Below, one piece after another: positions 47,610-56,509 of a stretch of DNA of 64,000 bases. The stretch covers positions 21,833 to 85,832 of the forward strand of contig JAIOZL010000015.1 of assembly GCA_021740645.1 (NCBI GenBank), in the 5' to 3' direction. This DNA comes from Bacteroidales bacterium (GTDB lineage: Bacteria > Bacteroidota > Bacteroidia > Bacteroidales > JAADJA01). Each line of letters opens with the position of its first letter. The stretch's first letter is position 1. Made by a program: the position numbers and the translations under genes. The notes below the pieces were generated by a model. The model had not been told where the DNA came from. It did not search any database and saw nothing but the letters and a program-made list of their open reading frames with translations.

Positions 47610-49814
47610 ATGAAAGGATGTTTAATACTCGGTGTATTATTAACCATGAGTATTATTGCTTATACAAAACCAAATGCCAGCAATGATATATTATATGCCC
47701 AACTTGATAGCCTGGAAAAGATAGTTTACAATCACACAGGCAGCAATCAGGTTTCTGAGGCATTAATAAATAATTGCTCCAGTCTTGCAGCACTTTATAC
47801 CCAATTAGAGTATCCCAAGCAGATTGAGTACGGAAAGCGATTATTAATGGTCGTAAATAATCTCGACAAGGAGTATCTCCAGATAAAAATTCTGGAAATG
47901 ATAGCTGAAGCCCTTTTTCAAATAGATGACTTCAACAACTCCATTGAATACTATTACAGGCTGTATAATGTTTACAGCCTCAGCAATGATGAAATCAATT
48001 CAGCCAAAACTTTGCTAAGAATAGGGTCAAATTACTATTTTTTATGCAAATACATTAAAGCCAAGGATTATTATGAAAGAGCATTGTTGATATTCAAAAA
48101 AAATCAGCAATTCATTGGAATATCTGAAGCGCTGAAAGGAATAGCCCTTATACTGGGCCATTGGGGTGAATATGATAAAGCATTAAGTCACAATCAGGAG
48201 GCATTAAGTTTTTGCAAAGAAATGGGTGATGATGCCAGTATTGCAGCGATCCATTTTAATATTGGAACCATCTACCAGGAACTGGGCGACTTTACCAGTG
48301 CAAGAGACAACCTGCTTCAATCACTGGAAATATATCAGGAGCTAAATGACCTTACTGCAATTGTTACCACAACTTGTCATATTGGTGAAATTTACCTTAC
48401 CAATAAATTACATGATCAGGCACTGGAATATTACTTAAAAGCAGAGATGATCAGTAAAAAAATGGATGGTATAAAACTGCATGCTGAAGTATCATATAGC
48501 ATTGGTAAGGCTTATAACCTAAAGGGTGACTATATGAAGGCCCTTGATTACCAAAGAAAAGCGCTCAGGCTATACCAGGATTCAGATAATAAAAAATCCC
48601 TTGTAGAAACCTATGCAGAATTGGGCCATATTTATTATAACCTTGAACACTACGACAAAGCACTGTATTATCTGGATATGGGTTACAAAATAGCAGAATC
48701 AATTAATTATAAATACCTGCTGACCATATATCACAAACAATTAGCTGATGTGAATGCTAAACTTGGAAACTATCAGGAGGCCTATAGCTTTTTTCTTCAA
48801 CACATTGAAGGAAGAGACCAGATATATCAGGAAGAAAGAAAACTTAAAACAGAGGAACTACAAACCAAATACTATGTGACAGTAAAAGAAAAGGAGGTGG
48901 ATGAATTGATGCATACCCAGCAATTGAATAAAGCCCTTATTAAAAATCAAAAGTTAATCATGCTTTTTATCATCTTTATTCTTTTTGGTTCATTGGTGCT
49001 TTCCATTGTTTTCAGAATTAGATACCTTCAAAATCAAAAATTGAATGTTCAGCTTTCCATTCAAAATAAAGAAATTGAAGATCAGCAATATGAGGTAGAA
49101 AAACTTAATACTAACCTACAGAAAGCCAATGCATCAAAAGATAAATTCTTTTCAATTATTGCACACGATCTAAAAAATCCTTTCAATTCACTGTTGGGCT
49201 TGTCCGACCTTTTACTGGAAGATTATGAAAACTTAAACGAAGAAGAAAGAAAAGAATTTATAACTCAAATTAAAACCTCGGGCGATAAAATATACTCCCT
49301 GTTGCAAAATCTGTTGATCTGGGGAAGAAACCAACTTGGTAAAATTGTGGTTTCCAAAGAAGTGGTTTGCATGGACAAACTGGTAGACGAAACAGTTCAA
49401 ATTACGAAGCAACATGCGTCGGGTAAAAACATTACAATCAAAACAAATATACCCGAAGAAATTTGTGTTTATGCAGATAAAAATATGATTTCAACTGTAA
49501 TTCTTAATCTCATTACGAATGCAATAAAATTTACACCTCCGTATGGAGAAATTGAGATTCATTGTTTTGATAAGGAAGATTATGTTGAAATTATGGTGGC
49601 AGACACGGGAATGGGAATTTCAAAAATAAACCAGGAAAAACTATTCAGAGTTGACGAAAAATTCCAGACTGATGGCACAAACAAGGAAAAAGGAACAGGT
49701 CTTGGTTTAATACTTTGCAAAGATTTTATAGAAAAAAATAGTGGCAAAATATGGGTAGAAAGTGATGAGGGTGCAGGTAGTTGGTTTTGCTTTACCCTAC
49801 CTAAGCCAGCTTAA
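47610..49814 (+). CDS. TPR sensor histidine kinase (first of two paralogues)
   Basis: Membrane-bound histidine kinase of 734 residues. A signal segment (about 1-18) is followed by a ~400-residue periplasmic sensor with about eight TPR repeats (for example ALSHNQEALSFCKEM and GDYMKALDYQRKALRLY). A single membrane helix lies at ~450-470, then a coiled coil. The HisKA domain has the phospho-acceptor His519 in FSIIAHDLKNPFNSL. The HATPase domain has the N box NLITNAIKFTPP, G1 VADTGMGIS and G2 GTGLGLILCKDF. There is no receiver domain, so it is not a hybrid kinase. Periplasmic TPRs probably bind a protein or peptide partner. A close paralogue follows after 121 bases; no response regulator gene is adjacent. 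Confidence 0.92.
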   Translation: MKGCLILGVLLTMSIIAYTKPNASNDILYAQLDSLEKIVYNHTGSNQVSEALINNCSSLAALYTQLEYPKQIEYGKRLLMVVNNLDKEYLQIKILEMIAEALFQIDDFNNSIEYYYRLYNVYSLSNDEINSAKTLLRIGSNYYFLCKYIKAKDYYERALLIFKKNQQFIGISEALKGIALILGHWGEYDKALSHNQEALSFCKEMGDDASIAAIHFNIGTIYQELGDFTSARDNLLQSLEIYQELNDLTAIVTTTCHIGEIYLTNKLHDQALEYYLKAEMISKKMDGIKLHAEVSYSIGKAYNLKGDYMKALDYQRKALRLYQDSDNKKSLVETYAELGHIYYNLEHYDKALYYLDMGYKIAESINYKYLLTIYHKQLADVNAKLGNYQEAYSFFLQHIEGRDQIYQEERKLKTEELQTKYYVTVKEKEVDELMHTQQLNKALIKNQKLIMLFIIFILFGSLVLSIVFRIRYLQNQKLNVQLSIQNKEIEDQQYEVEKLNTNLQKANASKDKFFSIIAHDLKNPFNSLLGLSDLLLEDYENLNEEERKEFITQIKTSGDKIYSLLQNLLIWGRNQLGKIVVSKEVVCMDKLVDETVQITKQHASGKNITIKTNIPEEICVYADKNMISTVILNLITNAIKFTPPYGEIEIHCFDKEDYVEIMVADTGMGISKINQEKLFRVDEKFQTDGTNKEKGTGLGLILCKDFIEKNSGKIWVESDEGAGSWFCFTLPKPA

Positions 49815-49935
49815 ACATAAACAATCAATAGATTCTTAATTAAACCTGTGGCCAAAAATTGGCTAAAAAAGCAAACCATTCTTAAATATTTTCGTTCAAT
49901 TAGCTGTTTTACATATGCATATAGATTTACAATAA

Positions 49936-52134
49936 TTGAAGCAAATTAAGGTATCATACCTGGTAGTACTTGGGCTCTTATTCACACTTAGGGCTTTTGC
50001 TGCACATTCCACAGTGCAGTATAAAATCGATAGCCTTGAAAACATTTTATATAACTCTCTAACTTACAGCCTTTCCAATGAAGAAAAAATAGACATTTGT
50101 ATCAATTTATCGGAATTATACCAGCAAGTTTCCCGTGAAAAACAAGTTGAATTTGCAGCAAGGGCACTGGTCCTGGCTGAAGAGAGAAATGATTTTGATA
50201 ATCTGGTTTTGGCACTCAACCTATTAAGCGATGCATATCTGAACCTCAATAAATACGAAAAATCTATTGAATATTCCACCCGGCTTTATAATATTTATAA
50301 CACAAATAATAACGAAATAGAGGCCGGCCTGGCACTTAATAAAATTGCTGAAAGTTATTATGGCTGGAATAAATACATCGAGGCCAAGGATTATTACACC
50401 AGAGCCCTGAATATTTTTAAGAAAAATCAGTATTTCGATGGAGTTGCAATATCCTCCTATTACCTGGCTAAAATTCTGGGCCATTGGGGGGAATATGATG
50501 AAGCACTCACCAAGAGTCAGGAAGCAATCAAGTTTTGGGAAGAAATAGGCAATTCAAGCGGTATGGCCAAAGGATACAATGGGATCGGCAGACTTTATCA
50601 GGAATTGGGAAATCTCGAAAGTGCCTTTGAATACTATAAAAAAAGCCTCGAAATTTACGAGGAGCAGGAAAATTCATACGAAATAGTCAGTTTAACCCTT
50701 AATATTGGTGACATTTATCTTGAGAAAAAACTGTATGACAAAGCACTTGAATATTATTTCAAGGCAGAAATTAAAGGTAAAGATTTAAAAAACGATAAAT
50801 TAAAAGCACTGACCCTCGGACATATCGGACAGGCTTACAATTTTAGAGGTGATTATCAAAAGGCCCTTGATTATCAAAAAAGATCGCTGGAATTAAAGAA
50901 AAGCCTGGGTGATAAAATGTCCCTTTCTGAAAGCTATATCGACATGGGAACCATATTCCTTAACATCGGAGGATATCCTGAAGCCTTAAGTTTTTTAAAT
51001 GAAGGCCTGGACGTGGCTTCAGAAATAAATTTCAAATATCAAATAATAAATGCGCATGAAAAACTCTCAGAAGTACATCAAAAACTGGGAAATTTCGATA
51101 AGGCTTTAATCCATTTCAAAAAGTATATTGAAGAGAAAAATAAAATATATTCTGAGGAGAGCAAACAAACCATTGCTGAATTAAGAACAAAATACGAACT
51201 CGAAAAAAAGGATAAAGAAAATTCAGGCCTCCGGCATGGCCAGCAACTAAAAACAGTTCAAATAAAAAACCAGCAATTGGTTATTGGTTTTGTACTTTTT
51301 ATTTTTCTGGGTACTGTTATACTTTCTATCATTCTTCATAGCCGTTACCAACAAAATCAAAAACTTAATATTCAACTATCCCTTAAGAATAAAGAAATTG
51401 AAGAGCAGCAACAAAATGTGGAAATGCTTAATACAGAACTTACTGAAGCCAATAAAACAAAGGACAAGTTTTTCTCAATTGTAGCTCATGACCTTAAAAG
51501 CCCGTTTAATTCCTTGCTTGTGTTAACCAAGCTATTGCTTGATGATTACGAAACTTTTACAACCGAGGAAAGAAAACAATTTATTTCTCAGATTAAATCA
51601 TCCGCTGAAAACACCTATTCTCTTCTTGAGAACCTTTTGGAATGGGCAAGCGCACAATCAAATAAAACAGTAATAGTCAAAGAAAAGATCAACCTCTCAA
51701 AAATATCTGGAGAAGCCATCACGCTGTTATCGGCCGTGGCAAAAAATAAAAATATTAATCTTAATTCTTCTATTTCAGAAGAAATTGATGCATATGCTGA
51801 CAAGAATATGATTTCAACTGTGCTCTTGAATCTTATGTCGAATGCGGTTAAATTTACCCCTAAAAACGGGCAAATAGAGGTACATGCTTTTGAGAAAAAC
51901 AACCATGTTGAAGTGAATATTATCGATTCAGGAGTAGGCATATCTGAAAAAAATCTGCAAAAATTATTCAAGCCGGATGAAAAATTTCAAACCATTGGCA
52001 CAGAGCACGAAAAAGGTACAGGATTGGGATTGCTCCTGTGCAAAGAGTTCGTAGAGAAAAACAATGGCGAAATATGGGTCAATAGCAAAGAAGGAGTCGG
52101 CAGCACATTTTGCTTCTCGCTACCCAGGTCCTGA
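49936..52134 (+). CDS. TPR sensor histidine kinase (second of two paralogues)
   Basis: Paralogue of the preceding kinase over its full length (732 residues): signal segment (1-22, ending AFAAH), periplasmic TPRs, one membrane helix at ~449-470, coiled coil, HisKA with His518 in FSIVAHDLKSPFNSL, and HATPase with NLMSNAVKFTPK, IDSGVGIS and GTGLGLLLCKEF. The start is a TTG; no ATG precedes the signal segment in this frame. Paired with the first gene, it probably arose by duplication with divergence mainly in the TPR sensor, which suggests a different ligand. It lacks a receiver domain. The next element downstream is the FMN riboswitch. Confidence 0.9.
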   Translation: MKQIKVSYLVVLGLLFTLRAFAAHSTVQYKIDSLENILYNSLTYSLSNEEKIDICINLSELYQQVSREKQVEFAARALVLAEERNDFDNLVLALNLLSDAYLNLNKYEKSIEYSTRLYNIYNTNNNEIEAGLALNKIAESYYGWNKYIEAKDYYTRALNIFKKNQYFDGVAISSYYLAKILGHWGEYDEALTKSQEAIKFWEEIGNSSGMAKGYNGIGRLYQELGNLESAFEYYKKSLEIYEEQENSYEIVSLTLNIGDIYLEKKLYDKALEYYFKAEIKGKDLKNDKLKALTLGHIGQAYNFRGDYQKALDYQKRSLELKKSLGDKMSLSESYIDMGTIFLNIGGYPEALSFLNEGLDVASEINFKYQIINAHEKLSEVHQKLGNFDKALIHFKKYIEEKNKIYSEESKQTIAELRTKYELEKKDKENSGLRHGQQLKTVQIKNQQLVIGFVLFIFLGTVILSIILHSRYQQNQKLNIQLSLKNKEIEEQQQNVEMLNTELTEANKTKDKFFSIVAHDLKSPFNSLLVLTKLLLDDYETFTTEERKQFISQIKSSAENTYSLLENLLEWASAQSNKTVIVKEKINLSKISGEAITLLSAVAKNKNINLNSSISEEIDAYADKNMISTVLLNLMSNAVKFTPKNGQIEVHAFEKNNHVEVNIIDSGVGISEKNLQKLFKPDEKFQTIGTEHEKGTGLGLLLCKEFVEKNNGEIWVNSKEGVGSTFCFSLPRS

Positions 52135-52186
52135 TAAAATTTTTTCTCAATTTCCAAGTCTTTTTTTCCAGTCTATAAAATATCCC

Positions 52187-52194
52187 TATATTTG
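52187..52194 (+). promoter_or_regulatory. Bacteroidota -7 element of the rib operon
   Basis: TATATTTG matches TAnnTTTG. Transcription should start near 52201, just before the riboswitch. Confidence 0.6.
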
Positions 52195-52207
52195 CCACGA
52201 TAATTAA

Positions 52208-52332
52208 TTTCTTCGGGGCAGGGTGTAATTCCCGACCGGCGGTGATAATCCGCGACTCCCTGGCAAATATCGTCAGGGACTGATCAGGTGAAATTCCTGG
52301 ATCGACAGTTAAAGTCTGGATAGGAGAAGAAA
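52208..52332 (+). ncRNA. FMN riboswitch (RFN element)
   Basis: Typical FMN aptamer of about 125 nt. The closing P1 stem pairs 52208-52214 with 52326-52332. The conserved cores AGGGTG ... CCGACCGGCGG, CTGATCAGGTGAAATTCC and AGTCTGGATAGGAGAAG are all present in order. It sits in the leader of ribD-ribE-ribBA-ribH and should repress the operon when FMN is plentiful. Confidence 0.97.
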
Positions 52333-52372
52333 CTATTTTAAGATTTGGATTATTCCCTATCCAGGATATATG

Positions 52373-52402
52373 CCCCGTTGAATTTATCAAAGGGGTTTTT
52401 TT
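52373..52402 (+). terminator. attenuator terminator of the FMN riboswitch
   Basis: Stem 52373-52381 with 52387-52395 (one mismatch), 5-base loop, then seven bases of T ending at the ribD ATG (52403). The 5' arm (GCCCCG at 52372-52377) could also pair with CGGGGC at 52214-52219 in the aptamer, giving a possible switch between terminated and open states. Confidence 0.88.
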
Positions 52403-53503
52403 ATGTCACGAAATGAAGATCTAAAATACATGCAGCATGCCCTGAGCCTTTCTCTTAAAGGTTCAGGATTTGTTAACCCAAACCCTCTTGTGGGTGCTGT
52501 TATCGTGAAGAATGGAGAAATTATCGGGGAGGGATTTCATAAAAAATTCGGACAGGCGCACGCAGAGATCAATGCCATAAATAGTTCAGCTATCGATGTG
52601 GCAGGAGCTACCATGTATGTGACCATGGAGCCCTGTAATCATTTTGGAAAAACCCCTCCATGTACAGAGCAAATTATCAAAGAAAAATTTAGCCGGATAG
52701 TCATTGGAATGAAAGATCCCAATCCCAATGTTAAGGGGAATGGAATTCAATCCCTGATCAATGCCGGTATCGAAGTTGATGCAGGAATACTTGAGAAAGA
52801 AGCCAAAAAAATCAACGAGGTTTATAGCAATTATATTCAATCCGGAAAACCTTTCTGTGTGTTAAAAACAGCAATGACCCTTGACGGAAAAATTTCAACG
52901 TATACGGGCGATTCAAAATGGATATCCAATAAAAAATCGAGGGAATGGGTGCACCAACTGAGGCATAAGTATTCAGCAATTATGGTTGGTGTTAATACAG
53001 TTATTAATGACAACCCCATGCTCACCGACCGTTCAGAAAATATTTATAAGTCCCATCCTATCCGGATTATCGTCGACTCCAGCGGAAGAACTCCCCTGGA
53101 TGCAAATGTGATCAATAGTCAGACTGCAAAAACCGTCATCGCAGTTACCCAAAAAGCTGAAGATTCGTTTATCAGTATTATGCAAAATAAGGGAGTAGAA
53201 ATAATCATTTGCCCGGAAAAGGATAATAAAGTAGACTTGCAATTTCTCGTCACTGAGCTGGGTAAAAAAGGAATTGATAGTATTTTGCTGGAAGGCGGAA
53301 GTACCCTTAATTTTTCGGCATTAAAAGATAAAATCGTGCATAAGCTTTATTCCTTTATTTCTCCAAAACTTATAGGAGGGGAAAATGCATATACTCCAGT
53401 TGGAGGTGCGGGGTTCAAAAAAGTGGATGATGCAATAACATTGCAAATAGAGAAAATTCACAGGTTTGAAGAGGACATTATGGTAGAAGCATATATAGCA
53501 TAA
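52403..53503 (+). CDS. ribD: bifunctional riboflavin deaminase/reductase RibD
   Basis: Fused pyrimidine deaminase and reductase of 366 residues, second and third steps of riboflavin synthesis from GTP. The deaminase (1-145) has the zinc site HAEINAI (about 53) and PCNHFGKTPPC (about 76-86). The reductase (~150-366) begins AMTLDGKISTYTGDSKWIS and carries VGVNTVINDNPML. The ATG follows the T run of the attenuator directly. The gene leads a complete four-gene riboflavin operon. Confidence 0.96.
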   Translation: MSRNEDLKYMQHALSLSLKGSGFVNPNPLVGAVIVKNGEIIGEGFHKKFGQAHAEINAINSSAIDVAGATMYVTMEPCNHFGKTPPCTEQIIKEKFSRIVIGMKDPNPNVKGNGIQSLINAGIEVDAGILEKEAKKINEVYSNYIQSGKPFCVLKTAMTLDGKISTYTGDSKWISNKKSREWVHQLRHKYSAIMVGVNTVINDNPMLTDRSENIYKSHPIRIIVDSSGRTPLDANVINSQTAKTVIAVTQKAEDSFISIMQNKGVEIIICPEKDNKVDLQFLVTELGKKGIDSILLEGGSTLNFSALKDKIVHKLYSFISPKLIGGENAYTPVGGAGFKKVDDAITLQIEKIHRFEEDIMVEAYIA

Positions 53504-53508
53504 AAATT

Positions 53509-54171
53509 ATGTTTACAGGTATTATAGAAGAAATAGGAATTGTTAGAAAGATATTGCGGAATGAAAAATCTGCCGCAATTAGCCTCCAGGCTATGCGCAT
53601 ACTTGATGATATAAAATTAGGTGACAGCATTAACACCAATGGTGCATGCCTAACCGTGAGTTCGCTTTTAAAAAATGGATTTGCAGTGGATGTGATGGCC
53701 GAAACCATGCGGAAGACAAACTTGGACAGATTACAACCCGGGCATAAAGTCAACCTTGAGAGAGCATTATGTGTAAATGGGCGTCTTGGCGGGCACCTGG
53801 TATCTGGTCATATTGACGGGACTGGAACCATTGTTCAAATTAAGCATGAGGATATTGCTACCTGGTTTTTGATAAAAGCTGACAAACACCTCTTAAAATA
53901 TATGATTAACAAGGGTTCAGTAGCGATTGACGGCATCAGTCTTACCATCGCGGAACTACTTGAAACAGAATTTTGGGTATCTACCATTCCACATACGAAG
54001 AGCAATACCAACTTAACCGAAAAAAAACTTGGGGACCTGGTGAATATTGAATGTGATATGATTGGAAAATACATCGAAAAATTTATTTTATCAAATAATT
54101 CAAACAAAGAAGAAAAAAATCAAATTGATCTAAAATTTTTATCCAAACATGGATTCTTAAGTAATGAGTGA
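53509..54171 (+). CDS. ribE: riboflavin synthase (alpha subunit)
   Basis: Joins two lumazine molecules to one riboflavin. It is 220 residues long, with two similar lumazine-binding barrels: N-terminal [10 protein letters not shown] and second-half repeat [13 protein letters not shown]. The ACLTV motif near residue 50 is present. A short basic/low-complexity tail follows residue ~195. It starts 6 bases after ribD and its last eight bases overlap the start of ribBA, which suggests coupled translation. Confidence 0.95.
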   Translation: MFTGIIEEIGIVRKILRNEKSAAISLQAMRILDDIKLGDSINTNGACLTVSSLLKNGFAVDVMAETMRKTNLDRLQPGHKVNLERALCVNGRLGGHLVSGHIDGTGTIVQIKHEDIATWFLIKADKHLLKYMINKGSVAIDGISLTIAELLETEFWVSTIPHTKSNTNLTEKKLGDLVNIECDMIGKYIEKFILSNNSNKEEKNQIDLKFLSKHGFLSNE

Positions 54172-55369
54172 CTTTAACAAAATTTCAGAAGCCCTTGAAG
54201 ATATCAGGCAGGGCAAAATGGTTGTAGTAGTAGATGATCAGCGGCGTGAAAACGAAGGAGACCTGATTATGGCAGCTGAAGCAGTATCTCCTGAAGCCAT
54301 TAATTTCATGGCTAAGTTTGGAGGAGGCTTAATTTGTATGCCTGTTATTAAAGAAAGGCTGAATGAGTTGAACATAGGGATGATGGTGGCTGAAAATACC
54401 GACACCCATAAAACAGCCTTTACCGTTTCGGTAGATGCCAAAGAAACTTCAACAGGAATATCAGCCCAGGAAAGGGCATTGACCATAAAAAAAATCATTG
54501 ACCCTACTTCCTTGCCCACTGACTTTAATAAACCGGGCCACGTTTTTCCTCTGGAATACAAAAAAGGGGGAGTATTGGTTCGTGCCGGCCATACAGAAGC
54601 TGCTGTTGATCTTGCCAAACTTGCCGGTTTTTATCCTGCCGGGGTAATTTGTGAGATCATGAATGAAGACGGCTCAATGGCAAGGGTTCCACAACTCAAG
54701 GAGTATGTAAAAAGGCATAATCTGAAATTGATCACCATTGCCGATTTGATCGACTATCGACGCAGGCATGAAAAGCTGGTAGAAAGGGTTTCAGAAGTTG
54801 TGCTGCCGACAAAATACGGTACATTTAAAGCGGTAGGCTACCGCGATAAAATTAATAATGAAGAACACATTGCGCTTATCATGGGAGAGATCACAAGGGA
54901 AGAACCTGTGCTTGCAAGGGTTCATTCCGAATGTTTAACAGGTGATGTATTTGGCTCCCAGCGTTGTGATTGTGGTGATCAGCTTGAAGAAGCTATGAGA
55001 AGAATAGCGAAAGAAGGAAAGGGAGTGTTACTTTATATGCGCCAGGAAGGAAGAGGGATTGGACTTATTAATAAATTAAAGGCTTACCATTTACAGGATA
55101 ACGGCATGGATACTGTTGAAGCCAATGAGGCCCTGGGGTTCCCGGCCGATTTGAGGGATTATGGTATAGGTGCAGAGATCCTGGCCGACATTGGTGCTTT
55201 TAAGCTTAGGTTAATGACCAACAATCCAAAAAAGATCTCCGGGATTTATGGTTTTGGTTTAAAAGTAGTAGAACGCATCCCGATTGAAATCAATCATAAT
55301 CACAATAACCAGTTTTATTTATCTACTAAAAAGAAAAAACTGGGACATATGTTAAATGTTGAAAAATAG
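54164..55369 (+). CDS. ribBA: bifunctional DHBP synthase/GTP cyclohydrolase II RibBA
   Basis: Fused enzyme of 401 residues supplying both precursors of riboflavin. The DHBP synthase half (~1-205) has the acidic loop [16 protein letters not shown] and [16 protein letters not shown]. The GTP cyclohydrolase II half (~210-401) has the zinc site [15 protein letters not shown] and the active-site RQEGRGIGL. Both halves look complete. The ATG overlaps the end of ribE. Confidence 0.96.
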   Translation: MSDFNKISEALEDIRQGKMVVVVDDQRRENEGDLIMAAEAVSPEAINFMAKFGGGLICMPVIKERLNELNIGMMVAENTDTHKTAFTVSVDAKETSTGISAQERALTIKKIIDPTSLPTDFNKPGHVFPLEYKKGGVLVRAGHTEAAVDLAKLAGFYPAGVICEIMNEDGSMARVPQLKEYVKRHNLKLITIADLIDYRRRHEKLVERVSEVVLPTKYGTFKAVGYRDKINNEEHIALIMGEITREEPVLARVHSECLTGDVFGSQRCDCGDQLEEAMRRIAKEGKGVLLYMRQEGRGIGLINKLKAYHLQDNGMDTVEANEALGFPADLRDYGIGAEILADIGAFKLRLMTNNPKKISGIYGFGLKVVERIPIEINHNHNNQFYLSTKKKKLGHMLNVEK

Positions 55370-55383
55370 AAAATTTTATACAG

Positions 55384-55845
55384 ATGAAAGTAATAGAAGG
55401 TAAACTTACAGCTAAAGGCCTCAAATTCGGAATTGTGGTAGGCCGTTTTAATGAATTTATCAGCTCCAAACTACTGGGCGGTGCATTGGATGCCCTTAAA
55501 CGTCATGATGCAGAAGACAAAAATATTGATATGATATGGGCACCCGGATCGTTTGAGATTCCGCTTATTGCTAAAAAAATGGCTAAAACGGGAAAGTATG
55601 ATGCCATCATTTGTCTTGGCGCAGTTATTCGCGGGGCCACCCCCCATTTCGAATATGTTTCCAGCGAGGTGTCAAAAGGGGTTGCCCTGGCAGGACTTGA
55701 AACAGAAGTTCCCGTTATTTTTGGAGTCCTTACCACCGACAGCATCGAACAAGCCATAGAGCGGGCCGGAACTAAGTCGGGCAACAAAGGCTTCGACGCT
55801 GCCATGACGGCCATTGAAATGGGCAATCTGATGAAGGAGATATAA
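55384..55845 (+). CDS. ribH: 6,7-dimethyl-8-ribityllumazine synthase
   Basis: Penultimate step of riboflavin synthesis (153 residues); assembles as pentamers or 60-mers. Conserved parts: [44 protein letters not shown] with the catalytic histidine of this region, and [17 protein letters not shown]. It is the last gene of the operon, 14 bases after ribBA. No intrinsic terminator directly follows. Confidence 0.96.
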   Translation: MKVIEGKLTAKGLKFGIVVGRFNEFISSKLLGGALDALKRHDAEDKNIDMIWAPGSFEIPLIAKKMAKTGKYDAIICLGAVIRGATPHFEYVSSEVSKGVALAGLETEVPVIFGVLTTDSIEQAIERAGTKSGNKGFDAAMTAIEMGNLMKEI

Positions 55846-55847
55846 TT

Positions 55848-55889
55848 GAGTGAAAAGTGAGTGGTGAAAAGTGATGGGTAAAGAGTGAG
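55848..55889. repeat. heptamer-period tandem array
   Basis: Six 7-base units of the form GAGTGAA/AAGTGAG/AAGTGAT, purine-rich, just past the ribH stop codon. It opens the 664-base gap before the first FISUMP gene. Confidence 0.65.
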
Positions 55890-55903
55890 GAGCAACTCCC
55901 CCT

Positions 55904-56018
55904 GCTTCAAGCGTCTCTCCCCCTGCTTCAAGCGTCCCGCTTGAAGTCATTTACCATTCATCCCAATATTGTCCATAGCCTCCTGGCCTCCTACTGCTTC
56001 AAGCGTCCCGCTTGAAGC
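55904..56018. repeat. palindromic element family (two full copies and one half copy)
   Basis: Full copies at 55925-55946 and 55996-56018 have GCTTCAAGCG, three bases, then CGCTTGAAG(C). A half copy (left arm only) lies at 55904-55913. The arms are 9-10 bp and pair perfectly. The palindromes resemble REP-like elements. Confidence 0.8.
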
Positions 56019-56185
56019 AATTTATCATCACCTCAACCCGCTTAGTGCCTTATGCACAGAACGGTTTTATCTATACCTTTCAGCCCTGAAAGTTATCGTC
56101 GAAAGATAATATTTTGATTTATTCTTTTAACACGAACACAGGATTCGGTATATAGCGCGTGAAGAAATTTAATTTGCCCTAAAAC

Positions 56186-56307
56186 AAAAAAAGCCGGAAG
56201 ATTCCGACAGTTTGGAGGATCACTTTTTGTTTTCCCCTTTCGCGACAGTCTGCTCATTTGTTGGCCACTACCGCTTATATTTTGGCAAAGACGCCAGTCT
56301 TTGTTTT
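56186..56307 (-). ncRNA. possible ~120-nt small RNA
   Basis: On the minus strand a -7 element (TACTTTTG, complement of 56314-56321) is followed by a 7-bp hairpin near the expected 5' end (56286-56303), and then by an intrinsic terminator (stem 56193-56198 with 56203-56208, then a T run from 56192 to 56186). Between them lies no open frame. It resembles no small RNA that I recognise; the main known families (SRP RNA, tmRNA) do not fit. Confidence 0.45.
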
Positions 56308-56429
56308 CTGATACAAAAGTATATTTAAAAAATAGTTCACTCCTTAATATAATCTGAAGTTTAAGTTAATTTATTCCTGATCAAAAAATATCCAATTGCC
56401 TTACTTAATTTCCTAAGTGCTTATACGTA

Positions 56430-56460
56430 TTGATTTTAGATAATTGTTTTTGTATATTTG
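56430..56460 (+). promoter_or_regulatory. full Bacteroidota promoter of the FISUMP gene pair
   Basis: TTG (56430-56432), 20 bases, then TATATTTG (56453-56460). The start would be near 56467, about 43 bases before the ATG at 56510. Confidence 0.65.
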
Positions 56461-56509
56461 CCCGTAAGCCATACTTCAAAATCTATTGTATTACGAATTT
56501 ATCTCCATT

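Noticed and set aside
49850..49866. Terminator after the first TPR kinase
   Set aside because: A 5-bp hairpin is followed by A residues, not T residues, on the plus strand.
47610..52134. Hybrid histidine kinases
   Set aside because: Both proteins end right after the HATPase domain; there is no receiver domain.
56040..56340. SRP RNA, tmRNA or another known structured RNA in the gap after ribH
   Set aside because: The conserved sequences of these families were not found; only the unknown minus-strand candidate remains.
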